In this document: positions 18,941 to 29,322 of the stretch, piece after piece
How the letters are laid out: each line of letters starts with the position of its first letter
Position numbering within the stretch: the stretch's first letter is position 1
Source of the DNA: an uncultured Rhizobiaceae group bacterium
Lineage (GTDB): Bacteria > Pseudomonadota > Alphaproteobacteria > Rhizobiales > Rhizobiaceae
NCBI GenBank assembly: GCA_947501445.1
Contig: CANMVS010000019.1
Location: forward strand, 1-64,000
Reading direction: 5' to 3'
Length of the DNA stretch: 64,000 bases
Notes under the pieces: generated by a model
Database searches by the model: none
The model's input: the letters and a program-made list of their open reading frames with translations, nothing else
What the model was told of the DNA's origin: nothing
Program-made: the position numbers and the translations under genes

Positions 18941-19114
18941 TGTAAAACCTCTCTCATGCCTTCGGTCAGAACCATTTTCACCTTAGGCGTCAAACTCAAC
19001 AAAAGCCAAGGGGTGTGGCGATTGGTTTCCACGAAAAGGACGTTCGGGAACTGATGGCCAGATTGTCTCGGTTCTCATGGTTCAAAGATAGTTCTGCGGA
19101 AAAGGTTCAGCCAA

Positions 19115-19140
19115 CAAAAAAGCCGGGCAAATTGCCCGGC
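19115..19140 (-). terminator. Intrinsic terminator of the alpha operon (after rplQ)
   Basis: On the minus strand GCCGGGCAA and TTGCCCGGC form a near-perfect stem around a tiny loop (19122-19140), followed by TTTTTTGTT. It lies 25 bases past the rplQ stop and marks the end of the S10-spc-alpha superoperon. Confidence 0.92.
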
Positions 19141-19165
19141 CTGAAAAGTTTAAAGTGCGCAGTTC

Positions 19166-19594
19166 TTATGCTGCTTCTGTTTCTGCCGCTTCTTCAGCTT
19201 CAACGCGGGCGCGATCTTTTGCACCACGTGCGTCAACATCACGATCAACAAATTCGACGACGGCCAATGGTGCATTGTCACCCTTGCGATAGCCGGCTTT
19301 CATGATGCGGATATAGCCGCCATGACGGTCTGCATAACGGGTGGCGATTGTGTCGAACAATTTTGCAACAACAGCCACGTCCTGGATCTTCGAGATCGCC
19401 TGACGACGTGAATGCAGGTCGCCCCGCTTGCCCAGTGTGACCAGTTTCTCAACGATCGGGCGAATTTCCTTTGCCTTTGGCAAAGTCGTCACGATCTGTT
19501 CATGTTCTATCAAGGACGCAGCCATATTGGCAAACATTGCCTTGCGGTGACTGGCAGTCCGGTTAAGCTTGCGGCCTGATTTACCGTGGCGCAT
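19166..19594 (-). CDS. rplQ: 50S ribosomal protein L17
   Basis: L17 (142 residues) lies at the exit-tunnel side of the large subunit. It is recognised by the start [19 protein letters not shown] and the [16 protein letters not shown] segment. A short acidic Glu/Ala-rich tail ([10 protein letters not shown]) follows the core, as in many alphaproteobacteria. It is the last gene of the alpha operon, directly after rpoA and before the terminator. Confidence 0.97.
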   Translation of the reverse strand: MRHGKSGRKLNRTASHRKAMFANMAASLIEHEQIVTTLPKAKEIRPIVEKLVTLGKRGDLHSRRQAISKIQDVAVVAKLFDTIATRYADRHGGYIRIMKAGYRKGDNAPLAVVEFVDRDVDARGAKDRARVEAEEAAETEAA

Positions 19595-19636
19595 GAGCCT
19601 TCTCCTTCGTTACGGGTACGTTGCCCGCTGGTTCAG

Positions 19637-20647
19637 TTAATATTGATCTTCGTAGCGTTTTGCCAGATCTTCGATGTTTTCCGGTGGCCATGCAGGCACT
19701 TCCATACCGAGATGGAGCCCCATGGATGCCAGAACTTCCTTGATCTCGTTCAGCGATTTGCGACCGAAATTCGGCGTACGCAGCATTTCTGCCTCTGTCT
19801 TCTGAATCAGATCGCCAATGTAGACGATGTTGTCATTCTTGAGACAATTGGCTGAACGTACTGAAAGTTCCAGTTCATCAACCTTCTTGAGCAATGCAGG
19901 ATTGAATGCAAGCTCAGTTGCCTGAACTTCTTCAACTTCCTTCTGCGGCTCATCAAAGTTGATGAAGACACCAAGTTGGTCCTGAAGGATGCGGGCTGCA
20001 AATGCAATTGCATCTTCACCTGATACCGAGCCATCAGTTTCAAGGCTCATGATCAGTCGATCATAATCCAGAACCTGACCTTCACGGGTATTTTCAACCT
20101 TGTAGGAAACCTTTTTGACCGGTGAATAGAGACTATCAACCGGAATAAGACCAATCGGCGCATCTTCAGCACGGTTGCGGTCAGCAGGAACATAGCCCTT
20201 GCCATTTTGAACCGTGAATTCCATCCGGATTTCAGCACCCTCATCGAGCGTACAAATTACATGTTCCGGATTGAGGATTTCAATATCGCCAACAGTCTGA
20301 ATGTCACCAGCCAGAACCGCACCGGGTCCCTGCTTGCGAACAACCATGCGCTTGGGCTCATCACCCTCCATGCCAATGGCGATTTCCTTGATGTTCAGGA
20401 CAATATCCGTCACATCTTCGCGAACACCGGGGATAGACGAAAATTCGTGAAGAACACCGTCGATCTGAACCGCGGTTACAGCAGCACCACGCAGCGATGA
20501 AAGCAGCACACGCCGCAATGCATTGCCAAGTGTAAGGCCAAATCCGCGCTCAAGTGGCTCGGCGATCAATTTTGCTTTTGTGCGACCTGTCGCAGAAAAA
20601 TCAATCTTATTTGGCTTGATCAATTCCTGCCAGTTTTTCTGAATCAT
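19637..20647 (-). CDS. rpoA: RNA polymerase alpha subunit
   Basis: The 336-residue alpha subunit nucleates assembly of the core enzyme and contacts activators and UP elements. The N-terminal dimerisation domain contains [20 protein letters not shown] (about 31-50) and the C-terminal domain contains [17 protein letters not shown] and [16 protein letters not shown]. Length is standard. It lies between rpsK and rplQ in the usual order. Confidence 0.98.
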   Translation of the reverse strand: MIQKNWQELIKPNKIDFSATGRTKAKLIAEPLERGFGLTLGNALRRVLLSSLRGAAVTAVQIDGVLHEFSSIPGVREDVTDIVLNIKEIAIGMEGDEPKRMVVRKQGPGAVLAGDIQTVGDIEILNPEHVICTLDEGAEIRMEFTVQNGKGYVPADRNRAEDAPIGLIPVDSLYSPVKKVSYKVENTREGQVLDYDRLIMSLETDGSVSGEDAIAFAARILQDQLGVFINFDEPQKEVEEVQATELAFNPALLKKVDELELSVRSANCLKNDNIVYIGDLIQKTEAEMLRTPNFGRKSLNEIKEVLASMGLHLGMEVPAWPPENIEDLAKRYEDQY

Positions 20648-20743
20648 TTTGCTTTACCTTCCGTTCCTTGCCACCATCCAATCGTGACAACAGAGCTGGA
20701 GAACCAAGAGGAACCTATTGGTTCGTTGGCGTTGAAACGCAAA

Positions 20744-21133
20744 TTAGACGCGACGCTTTTTACGCGGACGACATCCATTATGCGGAATAGGTGTTACATC
20801 ACGAATTGACGTGATGGTGAAACCGGCAGCCTGAAGGGCACGCAGAGCTGATTCACGACCGGAACCTGGACCACATACTTCAACCTCAAGTGACTTCATG
20901 CCATGATCCTGGGCTTTTTTTGCAGCGTCTTCAGCAGCAATCTGCGCCGCGAAAGGCGTTGATTTGCGCGAACCCTTAAAGCCCTTGGCACCTGCCGAAG
21001 ACCAGGCAATCGTGTTGCCCTGTGCATCGGTGATGGTGATCATTGTATTATTGAATGTAGAATTTACGTGAGCAACGCCCGACGAGATATTCTTGCGCTC
21101 GCGACGGCGAACGCGTGTGGCTTCTTTTGCCAT
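20744..21133 (-). CDS. rpsK: 30S ribosomal protein S11
   Basis: S11 (129 residues) forms part of the platform of the small subunit. The ATG at 21133 gives [19 protein letters not shown]; a longer frame exists but is not homologous. [19 protein letters not shown], then [10 protein letters not shown] and the C-terminal [13 protein letters not shown] are diagnostic. An unusually long gap (~140 bases with two inverted repeats) separates it from rpsM. Confidence 0.97.
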   Translation of the reverse strand: MAKEATRVRRRERKNISSGVAHVNSTFNNTMITITDAQGNTIAWSSAGAKGFKGSRKSTPFAAQIAAEDAAKKAQDHGMKSLEVEVCGPGSGRESALRALQAAGFTITSIRDVTPIPHNGCRPRKKRRV

Positions 21134-21218
21134 TTTGACCCTTTCATGATCTCTACACCGCCGTAGCTCCAGCGGCTCCACCGGTCAGGGCAACGCATTG
21201 CCATGACCATTCCTACGC

Positions 21219-21273
21219 AAAAGGCCGGCCTCTTTTACAAAGGAGCCGACCCAAACCGGTAAAAGACCGGTTT
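21219..21273. repeat. Two inverted repeats in the rpsM-rpsK spacer
   Basis: AAACCGGT and ACCGGTTT (21253-21260 and 21266-21273) form a perfect 8-bp stem with a 5-base loop, ending directly at the rpsM stop. A second near-palindrome centred on GGCCGGCC lies at 21219-21236. On the minus-strand RNA neither is followed by a proper T-run, so a role in processing or attenuation within the alpha operon is possible but unproven. Confidence 0.6.
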
Positions 21274-21274
21274 C

Positions 21275-21643
21275 TTACTTCTTCTTACCAGCAATCGCTC
21301 TGGCCGGACCCTTGCGGGTGCGCGCATTTGTATGCGTGCGCTGACCACGAACCGGCAGGTTACGACGATGGCGCAAACCACGGTAGCAACCCAGATCCAT
21401 GAGGCGTTTGATGTTCATCGATGTTTCACGACGAAGATCACCCTCAACCTGGTAATCACGGTCAATGGCTTCACGAATCTGAATGACTTCAGAATCAGAA
21501 AGCTGGTTGACGCGACGCTCAAGCGGAATGCCTGCTTTTGCGACAATTTCCTTAGCAAAGGTTTCACCAATGCCATGGATGTACTGCAACGCGATTACGA
21601 CGCGTTTGTTTGTTGGAATATTGACGCCAGCGATACGGGCCAC
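21275..21643 (-). CDS. rpsM: 30S ribosomal protein S13
   Basis: S13 (122 residues) sits in the head of the 30S subunit and contacts the P-site tRNA and the large subunit. The start is a GTG at 21643, giving (V/M)[19 protein letters not shown], with AAGGAGA 7 bases upstream; the upstream ATG-like extension is not conserved. [20 protein letters not shown] near the C-terminus is diagnostic. It follows adk after a gap of about 250 bases. Confidence 0.96.
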   Translation of the reverse strand: MARIAGVNIPTNKRVVIALQYIHGIGETFAKEIVAKAGIPLERRVNQLSDSEVIQIREAIDRDYQVEGDLRRETSMNIKRLMDLGCYRGLRHRRNLPVRGQRTHTNARTRKGPARAIAGKKK

Positions 21644-21893
21644 GTCTGTTCTCCTTGCCTTCCAAGCCAATGTGGCTTGACTGCTTCATTGCGCAGCCAT
21701 AAAGCCGCATGTTAACTTTTTCCGGGACACGAAAAAACGATCAGCCCCGGTTTACTCTTTCGGAAACCGCGCCAACCGCTCGAAAATCTCGAATTGGCGG
21801 GGTTTTATCGGACTCGGAGCACAATGGTCAACAGTCCGACGGGTTAATTTTCGGCGCAAATGCGATATTTTCCGAAAAAAAACTATGCTGGCC

Positions 21894-22544
21894 TTACAAG
21901 TTGGCCAAAACCTCATCTATCTGCGCGGAAACCGCGTCTATATCAGCCATACCATCAACGGGCCTCAGCAGGCCTTTTGCATAGTAATAGCCCAACAAGG
22001 GAGATGTTTCCTTGTAGTAGGCCTGCAGCCTTGTACGGACTGTTTCAGGCTTGTCATCCGGGCGTCTGTTAAACTCAGTACCGCCGCAATGATCACAAAC
22101 GCCTTCACGCGCAGGCTTGACGTTTTCATCATGATACCCGGCACCACAATTGGCGCAGGTATATCGCCCGCCTATCCGTTCGGCCAGAATTTCATCATCG
22201 ACGCGTATTTCAATGACACAGGATAATTCCATGTCCTTTGAAGCCAGCATCGAATTTGTCGCATCCGCCTGAACCAGGGTCCGCGGAAATCCATCAAGGA
22301 TGAAACCCGCCGCGCAATCAGGTTGATCGAGCCGCTCGGATATGATGGCATTGACGATATCATCTGATACCAGATTACCAGCATCCATGACCGCCTTGGC
22401 GCGCAACCCGACTTCACTCCCTGCCGAAACAGCCGCGCGAAGCATATCGCCGGTTGAAAGCTGAGGGATACCGTGTTGCTCGACCAGACGGTGCGCCTGG
22501 GTCCCCTTGCCCGCCCCCGGCGGTCCAAGCAGTATTAATCTCAT
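21894..22544 (-). CDS. adk: Adenylate kinase with zinc-finger LID
   Basis: Adk (216 residues) interconverts 2 ADP with ATP and AMP in the cytoplasm. The P-loop GPPGAGKGT is at 7-15 and DGFPRTLVQAD at 84-94. The LID domain carries four cysteines, C130-x2-C133 and C150-x2-C153, which form the structural zinc site of long-type enzymes from Gram-positives; most proteobacterial homologues use other residues here, though some alphaproteobacteria have the Cys4 form. The start codon shares ATGA with the secY stop, so translation is coupled. It keeps its usual place between secY and rpsM. Confidence 0.96.
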   Translation of the reverse strand: MRLILLGPPGAGKGTQAHRLVEQHGIPQLSTGDMLRAAVSAGSEVGLRAKAVMDAGNLVSDDIVNAIISERLDQPDCAAGFILDGFPRTLVQADATNSMLASKDMELSCVIEIRVDDEILAERIGGRYTCANCGAGYHDENVKPAREGVCDHCGGTEFNRRPDDKPETVRTRLQAYYKETSPLLGYYYAKGLLRPVDGMADIDAVSAQIDEVLANL

Positions 22545-23881
22545 CGGCCCCTCTTTCCTCCACGAAGTTTCGATTTCTTGATCAAGCCTTCATATTGCTG
22601 CGCAATCAGATGCCCCTGAATCTGCGCCACGGTATCAAGTGTGACACTTACAACAATCAGCAGTGATGTGCCGCCAAGGTAATAGGGAATGCCGGTCTGC
22701 GCTATCAGCACTTCGGGTAATAGACAGACAAACACCAGGTACATCGCACCAACCACAGTGACGCGGGTCAAGACGTAATCTATATACTCCGCGGTGCGTT
22801 CACCCGGACGAATGCCTGGAATAAAACCGCCGTGGTTTTTCAAATTGTCTGCCGTATCCTTCGGATTAAAGACGACAGCGGTATAGAAGAAAGCAAAGAA
22901 TGCAATCATCGAGGCGTAAAATACCATATAGAGCGGCTGGCCGTGGCCAAGTGTCGCCAGTATGGTTGTCGCCCATGCAGGCAGATCAGTCGAGTTTGAA
23001 AAACCAGCCAGTGTTGCCGGCAACAGCAGCAGTGAAGAGGCAAAGATCGGCGGGATAACACCAGCAGTGTTCAGCTTCAAAGGCAGATGCGAAGCATCGC
23101 CCTGGAACATGCGGTTGCCAACCTGCCTTTTCGGATACTGAATGAGCAGCCGTCGCTGCGCACGTTCCACAAACACGATGAATGCAATCACTGCAATGGC
23201 GATAACAATCACCATGATGATCAAGCCGGTTGAAAGCGCGCCGGTACGACCCAACTCGAGGGTTCCGGCCACAGCACCAGGCAGCGCGGCAACAATGCCC
23301 GAGAAGATGATCAGCGAGATACCGTTGCCGATACCGCGGGCGGTAATCTGCTCTCCAAGCCACATCAGGAACATGGTGCCGCCGACGAGGGTTACAACAG
23401 TGGAGATTCTGAAGAACCAGCCCGGATCAGAAACAATGCCGTTGCCTGATTCGAGGCCAACTGAAATACCATAGGCCTGCATGGTGCCGAGAAGCACTGT
23501 GCCGTAACGGGTATATTGGTTGATAACCTTGCGGCCCTGCTCTCCATCCTTCTTCAACTGCTCCAGTGCCGGAACAACCGATGTCATCAACTGCATGATG
23601 ATGGAAGCAGAAATATAGGGCATGATGCCCAGAGCAAAAATGGCCATACGTTCAACAGCGCCACCGGCGAACATGTTGAAGAGACCCAGAATGCCGCCGC
23701 TTTGCTGTTCAAACGCCTGGGCGAATGCTTCAGGGTTCAACCCCGGCAGCGGTATGTAAGTGCCAAGCCGATAGACCAAAAGCGCACCAAGGGTAAACCA
23801 GATGCGCTTTTTAAGATCTTCTGCCTTTGCAAAGGCTGAAAAATTCAAGTTTGATGCGAGTTGCTCGGCTGCAGATGCCAT
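22541..23881 (-). CDS. secY: Protein translocase subunit SecY
   Basis: SecY (446 residues) is the channel of the Sec translocon in the inner membrane, with ten membrane segments. The ATG at 23881 (MASAAEQLASNLNFSAFAKA) follows TTGGAGA and matches the family; an upstream extension is rejected. Recognised segments are YIPLPGLNPEAF (plug side), AGVIPPIFASSLLLLPA, and the C-terminal LRGGKRGR tail. Its stop overlaps the adk start. Confidence 0.97.
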   Translation of the reverse strand: MASAAEQLASNLNFSAFAKAEDLKKRIWFTLGALLVYRLGTYIPLPGLNPEAFAQAFEQQSGGILGLFNMFAGGAVERMAIFALGIMPYISASIIMQLMTSVVPALEQLKKDGEQGRKVINQYTRYGTVLLGTMQAYGISVGLESGNGIVSDPGWFFRISTVVTLVGGTMFLMWLGEQITARGIGNGISLIIFSGIVAALPGAVAGTLELGRTGALSTGLIIMVIVIAIAVIAFIVFVERAQRRLLIQYPKRQVGNRMFQGDASHLPLKLNTAGVIPPIFASSLLLLPATLAGFSNSTDLPAWATTILATLGHGQPLYMVFYASMIAFFAFFYTAVVFNPKDTADNLKNHGGFIPGIRPGERTAEYIDYVLTRVTVVGAMYLVFVCLLPEVLIAQTGIPYYLGGTSLLIVVSVTLDTVAQIQGHLIAQQYEGLIKKSKLRGGKRGR

Positions 23882-24091
23882 ACGAATCTCCAAGAGACCT
23901 ATTTGTAAAATCACGCCTTAACGCCTGATTCCAAAACCAGTCACTATTGCTGTTCAAAGAGCGCCTTACACCAGATTCTGTATGATTGGAAACAGGCGCC
24001 CCGTCTTTTACTCCCTTTCGGGATCACAGTAGTGTGTCATCCATATGGGAACAAAAGGGCCCGTTGCAAATCACAACAGGCCACCAATTGT

Positions 24092-24571
24092 TTATTCAGC
24101 AGCTTCTTTTGCTGCAACCAGAAGCTTGACAGTGCCTCCGGCCTTTTCAATTTTTTCAATTGCTGACTTGGAGGCGCCAGCAACTTCAAGCGTCAGCTTG
24201 GCAGACACTTCGCCGTCAGCAAGAATGCGAACACCATCTTTGACACGGCGCACAACACCAGCTTCAATCAATGCAGCCACATCAACTGTTTTCTTGGCAT
24301 CCAGCTTCTTGGCGTCAACAGCAGCCTGAATACGGCCAACTGATACGACAGTGAAACTTTTGGCAAAAATATTGGTAAATCCACGCTTTGGAAGACGACG
24401 GTAGATTGGCATCTGCCCGCCTTCAAATCCATTGATGGCAACGCCGGAACGTGATTTCTGACCCTTGACACCACGACCACCTGTTTTGCCGGTACCTGAA
24501 CCGATACCACGGCCAACACGCTTGCGATCCTTGATAGCGCCTTCGTTGTCACTAATTTCATTCAGTTTCAT
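24092..24571 (-). CDS. rplO: 50S ribosomal protein L15
   Basis: L15 (159 residues) is a late-assembly large-subunit protein. The Gly/Lys-rich extension [21 protein letters not shown] near residues 18-38 and [18 protein letters not shown] are diagnostic. It lies between rpmD and secY in the spc operon. The ~210-base gap to secY holds no recognisable gene. Confidence 0.97.
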   Translation of the reverse strand: MKLNEISDNEGAIKDRKRVGRGIGSGTGKTGGRGVKGQKSRSGVAINGFEGGQMPIYRRLPKRGFTNIFAKSFTVVSVGRIQAAVDAKKLDAKKTVDVAALIEAGVVRRVKDGVRILADGEVSAKLTLEVAGASKSAIEKIEKAGGTVKLLVAAKEAAE

Positions 24572-24585
24572 GATCTAAACTCCCC

Positions 24586-24786
24586 TCAGCCTTCGTCTAC
24601 GACGCGTACGAGGTGACTTACTTTACGGATCATGCCACGCACAGCTGGAGTATCTTCCAGTGTCCGACGGCGATGCATCTTGTTCAGGCCCAGACCAACC
24701 AGAGTTTGTCTCTGATCTGCAGGGCGGCGAATGGGGCTACCGATTTGTTCAACGGTAACCGTATTGCCTGTTTTCTTCTCAGCCAT
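24586..24786 (-). CDS. rpmD: 50S ribosomal protein L30
   Basis: L30 (66 residues) is a small large-subunit protein. The core [20 protein letters not shown] and [20 protein letters not shown] matches the family. A short N-terminal extension (MAEKKTGN) precedes the core. It is placed 14 bases after rpsE and 14 before rplO, as expected. Confidence 0.96.
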   Translation of the reverse strand: MAEKKTGNTVTVEQIGSPIRRPADQRQTLVGLGLNKMHRRRTLEDTPAVRGMIRKVSHLVRVVDEG

Positions 24787-24800
24787 GACGGTCCGCTTTC

Positions 24801-25361
24801 CTATTCTTCGGTGCCAACAATGGACGAACGACGCGCCTGAAGCGTGGAATATTTCAAGCCACGCTGAGCTGCGATATCCTTCGGATGCATCTGATGTTTA
24901 AGCGCATCAAATGTCGCACGTACCATGTTGTATGGGTTTGAAGACCCGGTTGATTTGGCAACCACGTCCTGCATGCCCAGGGTTTCAAAAACCGCACGCA
25001 TTGGTCCACCGGCGATAATACCGGTACCTGGTTTGGCGGAACGCAGAAGCACTTTACCAGCGCCGTGGCGACCATGAACATCATGATGCAACGTACGGCC
25101 GGAGCGCAGCGGAACAAAAATAAGTCCGCGCTTGGCAGCTTCTGTCGCCTTGCGAATAGCTTCTGGCACTTCACGGGCCTTGCCATGACCAAAGCCAACA
25201 CGGCCCTTCTGGTCACCAACCACAACCAATGCCGCAAAACCGAAACGGCGTCCGCCCTTTACGACCTTTGCAACACGGTTGATATGGACGAGTTTGTCAA
25301 CAAATTCGCTGTCGCGATCATCGTCCCTGCCGCGATTGTCGCGGCGTTGTTCTCTAGCCAT
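24801..25361 (-). CDS. rpsE: 30S ribosomal protein S5
   Basis: S5 (186 residues) contributes to decoding accuracy. It shows [20 protein letters not shown] and [20 protein letters not shown] (RNA-binding double-stranded fold), then [19 protein letters not shown]. The N-terminal arm is rich in Arg/Asp. It lies between rplR and rpmD. Confidence 0.97.
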   Translation of the reverse strand: MAREQRRDNRGRDDDRDSEFVDKLVHINRVAKVVKGGRRFGFAALVVVGDQKGRVGFGHGKAREVPEAIRKATEAAKRGLIFVPLRSGRTLHHDVHGRHGAGKVLLRSAKPGTGIIAGGPMRAVFETLGMQDVVAKSTGSSNPYNMVRATFDALKHQMHPKDIAAQRGLKYSTLQARRSSIVGTEE

Positions 25362-25404
25362 TGTCCTTGTCCTTTTTCTTTTACGGGTGCAACAGGCAGA
25401 TTGT

Positions 25405-25767
25405 TTAGAATGTCAGGCCGTTTTCACGCGCGGCTTCTGCCAACGCTTTGATACGACCATGGTAAATGAAAGCTCCGCGATCAAAGACAACGTCTTTGAC
25501 ACCAGCTTTCGATGCGCGTTCCGCAACAAGTTTGCCGACAGCAGCAGCAGCATCAATATTTGCTCCTGATGACAGCTCTTTACGCAGATCAGCATCCAGA
25601 GTTGATGCTGCAGCAAGCGTGCTGCCCGCTACATCATCAATAATCTGTGCATATATGTTCTTTGACGAACGGTGAACCGACAAACGCGGACGACCATTTG
25701 CGACAGATTTAACCTGCCGGCGAACACGCGCGGCACGACGCACAAGTACTTCTTTCCTGCTAGCCAT
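25405..25767 (-). CDS. rplR: 50S ribosomal protein L18
   Basis: L18 (120 residues) binds 5S rRNA. The start [20 protein letters not shown] and the C-terminal [20 protein letters not shown] with ARENGLTF match the family. It lies between rplF and rpsE. Confidence 0.97.
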   Translation of the reverse strand: MASRKEVLVRRAARVRRQVKSVANGRPRLSVHRSSKNIYAQIIDDVAGSTLAAASTLDADLRKELSSGANIDAAAAVGKLVAERASKAGVKDVVFDRGAFIYHGRIKALAEAARENGLTF

Positions 25768-25778
25768 TTGCGTGCTCC

Positions 25779-26312
25779 TTACTTCTTCTTGCCTTCTTTG
25801 CGGACAATCCGCTCTTCAGCATATTTTACGCCCTTGCCCTTGTAAGGCTCAGGTTTACGGAAACTACGAATTTCAGAAGCAACCTGACCGACCTTCTGCT
25901 TGTCGATACCCGTGACAACAATCTCTGTTGGCTTGGGACACGCAAGCGTAATGCCTTCGGGTGCCTCATAAACGACGTCATGGCTAAAACCAAGTGCCAA
26001 CTGCAGGTTTTTGCCCTGCATGGATGCACGATAACCAACACCGTTGATTTCGAGACGACGCTCGTAACCACTGCTGACACCACTCAGGATGTTTTCGATC
26101 ATCGTGCGGGTCATGCCCCACTTTGAACGTGCATCCTTGGATTGATCAACCGGCGTGACAACCACGTCGTTCTCTTCCATTTTCACGAGCACTTCGTCAT
26201 TAACGACATAGTGCAGTTCGCCCTTGGGTCCCTTTGCAGTGACCTTGTTTCCCTCAACCGTAGCTGTGACGCCTGCGGGAACTGAAACGGGCTTTTTACC
26301 GATACGAGACAT
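25779..26312 (-). CDS. rplF: 50S ribosomal protein L6
   Basis: L6 (177 residues) lies near the GTPase centre. [20 protein letters not shown] opens the protein; [20 protein letters not shown] and the C-terminal [20 protein letters not shown] are diagnostic. It lies between rpsH and rplR. Confidence 0.97.
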   Translation of the reverse strand: MSRIGKKPVSVPAGVTATVEGNKVTAKGPKGELHYVVNDEVLVKMEENDVVVTPVDQSKDARSKWGMTRTMIENILSGVSSGYERRLEINGVGYRASMQGKNLQLALGFSHDVVYEAPEGITLACPKPTEIVVTGIDKQKVGQVASEIRSFRKPEPYKGKGVKYAEERIVRKEGKKK

Positions 26313-26351
26313 TATTTCGTCCTGTCTGTCCGTTATGGAGATCTCGTCACA

Positions 26352-26750
26352 TCAGAAGATGTGACAGAGAATCTCACCACCAACATTCTGTTCGCGCGCT
26401 TCATGGTCGGCCATCACGCCTTTCGGAGTCGAAAGGATCGAGATGCCCAGGCCATTCGCAACCTGAGGAATGGACTTTACCGAGACATAAACTCGGCGGC
26501 CCGGTTTGGAAACGCGTGCAATTTCACGAATTACAGGCGCGCCTTCATAATATTTCAATTCAATATTAATCTCGGCTTTGCCGTTGTCATATGCGACTTC
26601 GGTATACCCGCGAATGTAACCTTCAGACTGAAGTACATCGAGCACGCGTGCCCGAAGCTTCGAAGCCGGTGTTGATACAGACGTCTTACGACGACCGGTT
26701 GCATTACGGATGCGAGTGAGCATATCGCCCAGCGGATCAGTCATTGCCAT
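26352..26750 (-). CDS. rpsH: 30S ribosomal protein S8
   Basis: S8 (132 residues) binds helix 21 of 16S rRNA and in other bacteria represses the spc operon. [20 protein letters not shown] and the C-terminal [20 protein letters not shown] are diagnostic. It lies 12 bases after rpsN. No rpsH-type repressor site was searched for beyond reading. Confidence 0.97.
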   Translation of the reverse strand: MAMTDPLGDMLTRIRNATGRRKTSVSTPASKLRARVLDVLQSEGYIRGYTEVAYDNGKAEINIELKYYEGAPVIREIARVSKPGRRVYVSVKSIPQVANGLGISILSTPKGVMADHEAREQNVGGEILCHIF

Positions 26751-26762
26751 TTACCCGTCTCC

Positions 26763-27068
26763 TTACCAGCTGGACTTGACGATGCCCGGAACCTTGCCGA
26801 GTGAACCAAGTTCACGCAGCGCGATACGGGACATTTTCAGTTTGCGATAATAGGCACGTGGACGGCCAGACACTTCGCAGCGGTTGCGAATTCTGGTCTT
26901 GGATCCATCACGTGGCAATTCAGCGAGCTTAAGCGTTGCTTTGAAACGCTCTTCGATCGGTGCATCCTGATTTTTGATGATTGCCTTGAGGGCTGCACGT
27001 TTGGACGCATCCTGTGCGACCGTACGACGGCGGCGTTTGTTCTTTTCGACTGAGCTGACCTTAGCCAT
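26763..27068 (-). CDS. rpsN: 30S ribosomal protein S14 (zinc-free type)
   Basis: S14 (101 residues) assembles in the 30S head. The ATG at 27068 gives [20 protein letters not shown]; the upstream extension overlaps rplE and is rejected. This is the long, zinc-independent form, because the CxxC pairs of the short form are absent (only one Cys, in [20 protein letters not shown]). Confidence 0.96.
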   Translation of the reverse strand: MAKVSSVEKNKRRRRTVAQDASKRAALKAIIKNQDAPIEERFKATLKLAELPRDGSKTRIRNRCEVSGRPRAYYRKLKMSRIALRELGSLGKVPGIVKSSW

Positions 27069-27094
27069 GTCAAATATCCTTTTTACGCTTGCCG

Positions 27095-27652
27095 TTACTG
27101 GCGGAACGGGAAGTTGAATTCTGCAAGCAGAGCCCGTGCTTCGTCGTCCGAATTTGCAGTCGTGCAAACGATGATATCCATGCCCCACATCTGATCAACC
27201 TGATCGTAGTTGATCTCTGGGAACACAATGTGTTCCTTGATGCCCATGGCAAAATTGCCATTTCCATCAAAGCTTTTGGGGTTCAAGCCCCTAAAGTCAC
27301 GGACGCGTGGCAATGCAACATTGACCAAACGATCCATGAATTCATACATGCGTGCCTGACGCAAAGTCACCTTCGCACCAATTGGCATGCCTTCGCGAAC
27401 CTTGAAACCGGCAATTGACTTGCCTGCGCGCGTAATAATCGGCTTCTGACCGGCGATTGCAGCCAGATCGGCAGCAGCAATCGCAGGCTTCTTTGAGTCT
27501 GCTGTTGCTTCGCCTACACCCATATTGATTACGATTTTATCAACACGGGGAATCTGCATAACATTCGCGTAGGAGAATTTCTCCAGCATTGCAGGTCGGA
27601 TACGTTCGCCGTATTCGGTTTTGAGCCGTGGCTCATATTTTGCCTCAGCCAT
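27095..27652 (-). CDS. rplE: 50S ribosomal protein L5
   Basis: L5 (185 residues) binds 5S rRNA in the central protuberance. Visible are [40 protein letters not shown] and [19 protein letters not shown]. The start overlaps the end of rplX by 8 bases. Confidence 0.97.
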   Translation of the reverse strand: MAEAKYEPRLKTEYGERIRPAMLEKFSYANVMQIPRVDKIVINMGVGEATADSKKPAIAAADLAAIAGQKPIITRAGKSIAGFKVREGMPIGAKVTLRQARMYEFMDRLVNVALPRVRDFRGLNPKSFDGNGNFAMGIKEHIVFPEINYDQVDQMWGMDIIVCTTANSDDEARALLAEFNFPFRQ

Positions 27653-27956
27653 TGATCACATCTCCTGAACGCTTCGCTACGCGAACCTTCGTGCCATCTT
27701 CATTGACCCGGAAACCCACACGGGTCGGCTTGCCATCGGTATCGGCAACGGCCAGGTTTGAAAGATGCACGGGTGCTTCCTTGCTGATAATGCCGGCCTG
27801 TTCACTCTGTGTCTGGCGCTGGTGGCGCTTGACAACATTGATCCCACGGACCAGGGCCCGATCCTGCTTGGGCATTACCTGAATTACTTCGCCGGTACGA
27901 CCTTTGTCTTTACCAGCGAGAACAACGACACTGTCGCCTTTACGGATTCTCTGCAT
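27645..27956 (-). CDS. rplX: 50S ribosomal protein L24
   Basis: L24 (103 residues) starts large-subunit assembly. The KOW motif [19 protein letters not shown] lies at 6-24 and [20 protein letters not shown] near the end. It overlaps rplE by 8 bases. Confidence 0.97.
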   Translation of the reverse strand: MQRIRKGDSVVVLAGKDKGRTGEVIQVMPKQDRALVRGINVVKRHQRQTQSEQAGIISKEAPVHLSNLAVADTDGKPTRVGFRVNEDGTKVRVAKRSGDVING

Positions 27957-27966
27957 CGTATTCTCC

Positions 27967-28335
27967 TTACAGAACTTCCGGTGCCAATGAAATAATCTTC
28001 ATGTGGCTCTTGGCGCGTAACTCGCGCGGAACCGGTCCGAAGATACGAGTGCCGATCGGCTCTTTTTTATTATCAATCAGAACCGCTGCGTTGCTGTCAA
28101 AGCGAATGACGCTGCCGTCAGCACGGCGAATATCCTTGGCTGTGCGAACAACAACAGCCTTCATGACGTCACCTTTTTTAACGCGGCCGCGCGGGATAGC
28201 TTCCTTGATGGAGACAACGATTACGTCCCCAACGGATGCATATTTCCGCTTCGAGCCGCCCAGCACCTTGATGCACATGACACGACGTGCGCCGGAATTG
28301 TCGGCCACCTCGAGGTTTGTTTGCATCTGAATCAT
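27967..28335 (-). CDS. rplN: 50S ribosomal protein L14
   Basis: L14 (122 residues) forms intersubunit bridges and binds the silencing factor RsfS in other bacteria. [20 protein letters not shown] and [20 protein letters not shown] are diagnostic. It is the first gene of the spc cluster and follows rpsQ after about 80 bases. Confidence 0.97.
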   Translation of the reverse strand: MIQMQTNLEVADNSGARRVMCIKVLGGSKRKYASVGDVIVVSIKEAIPRGRVKKGDVMKAVVVRTAKDIRRADGSVIRFDSNAAVLIDNKKEPIGTRIFGPVPRELRAKSHMKIISLAPEVL

Positions 28336-28417
28336 GTCAGACCGCCTTCTTTATCTACTCCGGGGTTTTTGATTATCGCCCGGCAATTACAATCTTTCAG
28401 CATTCAAACTGCCAGGC

Positions 28418-28648
28418 CTATTCGGCCAATACAGTCCAACGCTTGTCTTTTGAGATCGGTGCACATTCCTGAATGGATACTGTGTCACCTGTCTTAACAG
28501 TGTTGTTCTCATCGTGTGCTTTGTACTTCTTAGAACGACGCACAGTCTTCTTGAACATTGGGTGGGCAAAACGGCGCTCGACCTTGACTACAACTGTCTT
28601 GTCGCTCTTGTCGCTGACGACGGTGCCCTGCAGAATGCGTTTTGGCAT
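28418..28648 (-). CDS. rpsQ: 30S ribosomal protein S17
   Basis: S17 (76 residues) is an OB-fold early-assembly protein. [20 protein letters not shown] and [20 protein letters not shown] are diagnostic. It ends the S10 cluster. Confidence 0.97.
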   Translation of the reverse strand: MPKRILQGTVVSDKSDKTVVVKVERRFAHPMFKKTVRRSKKYKAHDENNTVKTGDTVSIQECAPISKDKRWTVLAE

Positions 28649-28660
28649 TTTTTATGGTCC

Positions 28661-28861
28661 TTAGGCCTTGGCTTCTGCCGCCTTCTGGCGGGCAATTGTC
28701 TTGATACGCGCAATATCGCGACGAACTTCTTTGACACGAGATGTCTTCTCGAGCTGACCAGTGGCCCGTTGAAAACGCAGGTTAAACTGCTCTTTCTTCA
28801 ACTTGGCAAGTTCATCACCGAGTTGGTCGACGCTCATGACACGAATATCGACGGCTTTCAT
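28661..28861 (-). CDS. rpmC: 50S ribosomal protein L29
   Basis: L29 (66 residues) is a two-helix protein at the exit tunnel where SRP docks. [20 protein letters not shown] and [20 protein letters not shown] match the family. It lies 12 bases from both neighbours. Confidence 0.96.
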   Translation of the reverse strand: MKAVDIRVMSVDQLGDELAKLKKEQFNLRFQRATGQLEKTSRVKEVRRDIARIKTIARQKAAEAKA

Positions 28862-28872
28862 GGTTTGTCTTC

Positions 28873-29286
28873 CTACTCTGCAATACGCTGAATAAAGCGT
28901 GTCTTGACCGAGAGCTTCGCTGCGCCAAGGCGCAGGGCTTCACGGGCTATATCTTCGCTAACCCCGTCAATCTCGAACATGATCCGGCCAGGTTTGACCT
29001 TACATGCCCAAAAATCCACAGAACCTTTACCTTTACCCATACGGACTTCGGTTGGCTTTGATGTGACAGGCGTATCTGGGAAGATACGGATCCACACACG
29101 GCCAGCACGTTTCATGTGACGGGTGATCGCACGACGGGCTGCTTCAATCTGGCGCGCGTTTACACGATCTGGTTCCTGTGCCTTAAGGCCATATGAACCA
29201 AACGTCAACGCTGTACCGCCCGGGGCTACACCCTTGATACGACCTTTGTGCTGCTTGCGAAACTTTGTGCGCTTAGGCTGCAACAT
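28873..29286 (-). CDS. rplP: 50S ribosomal protein L16
   Basis: L16 (137 residues) organises the A-site of the large subunit. [20 protein letters not shown] and [20 protein letters not shown] are diagnostic; [20 protein letters not shown] follows. It lies between rpsC and rpmC. Confidence 0.97.
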   Translation of the reverse strand: MLQPKRTKFRKQHKGRIKGVAPGGTALTFGSYGLKAQEPDRVNARQIEAARRAITRHMKRAGRVWIRIFPDTPVTSKPTEVRMGKGKGSVDFWACKVKPGRIMFEIDGVSEDIAREALRLGAAKLSVKTRFIQRIAE

Positions 29287-29322
29287 TTTATTATTCTCCG
29301 AACTGACTTACCGCGCAGATAA

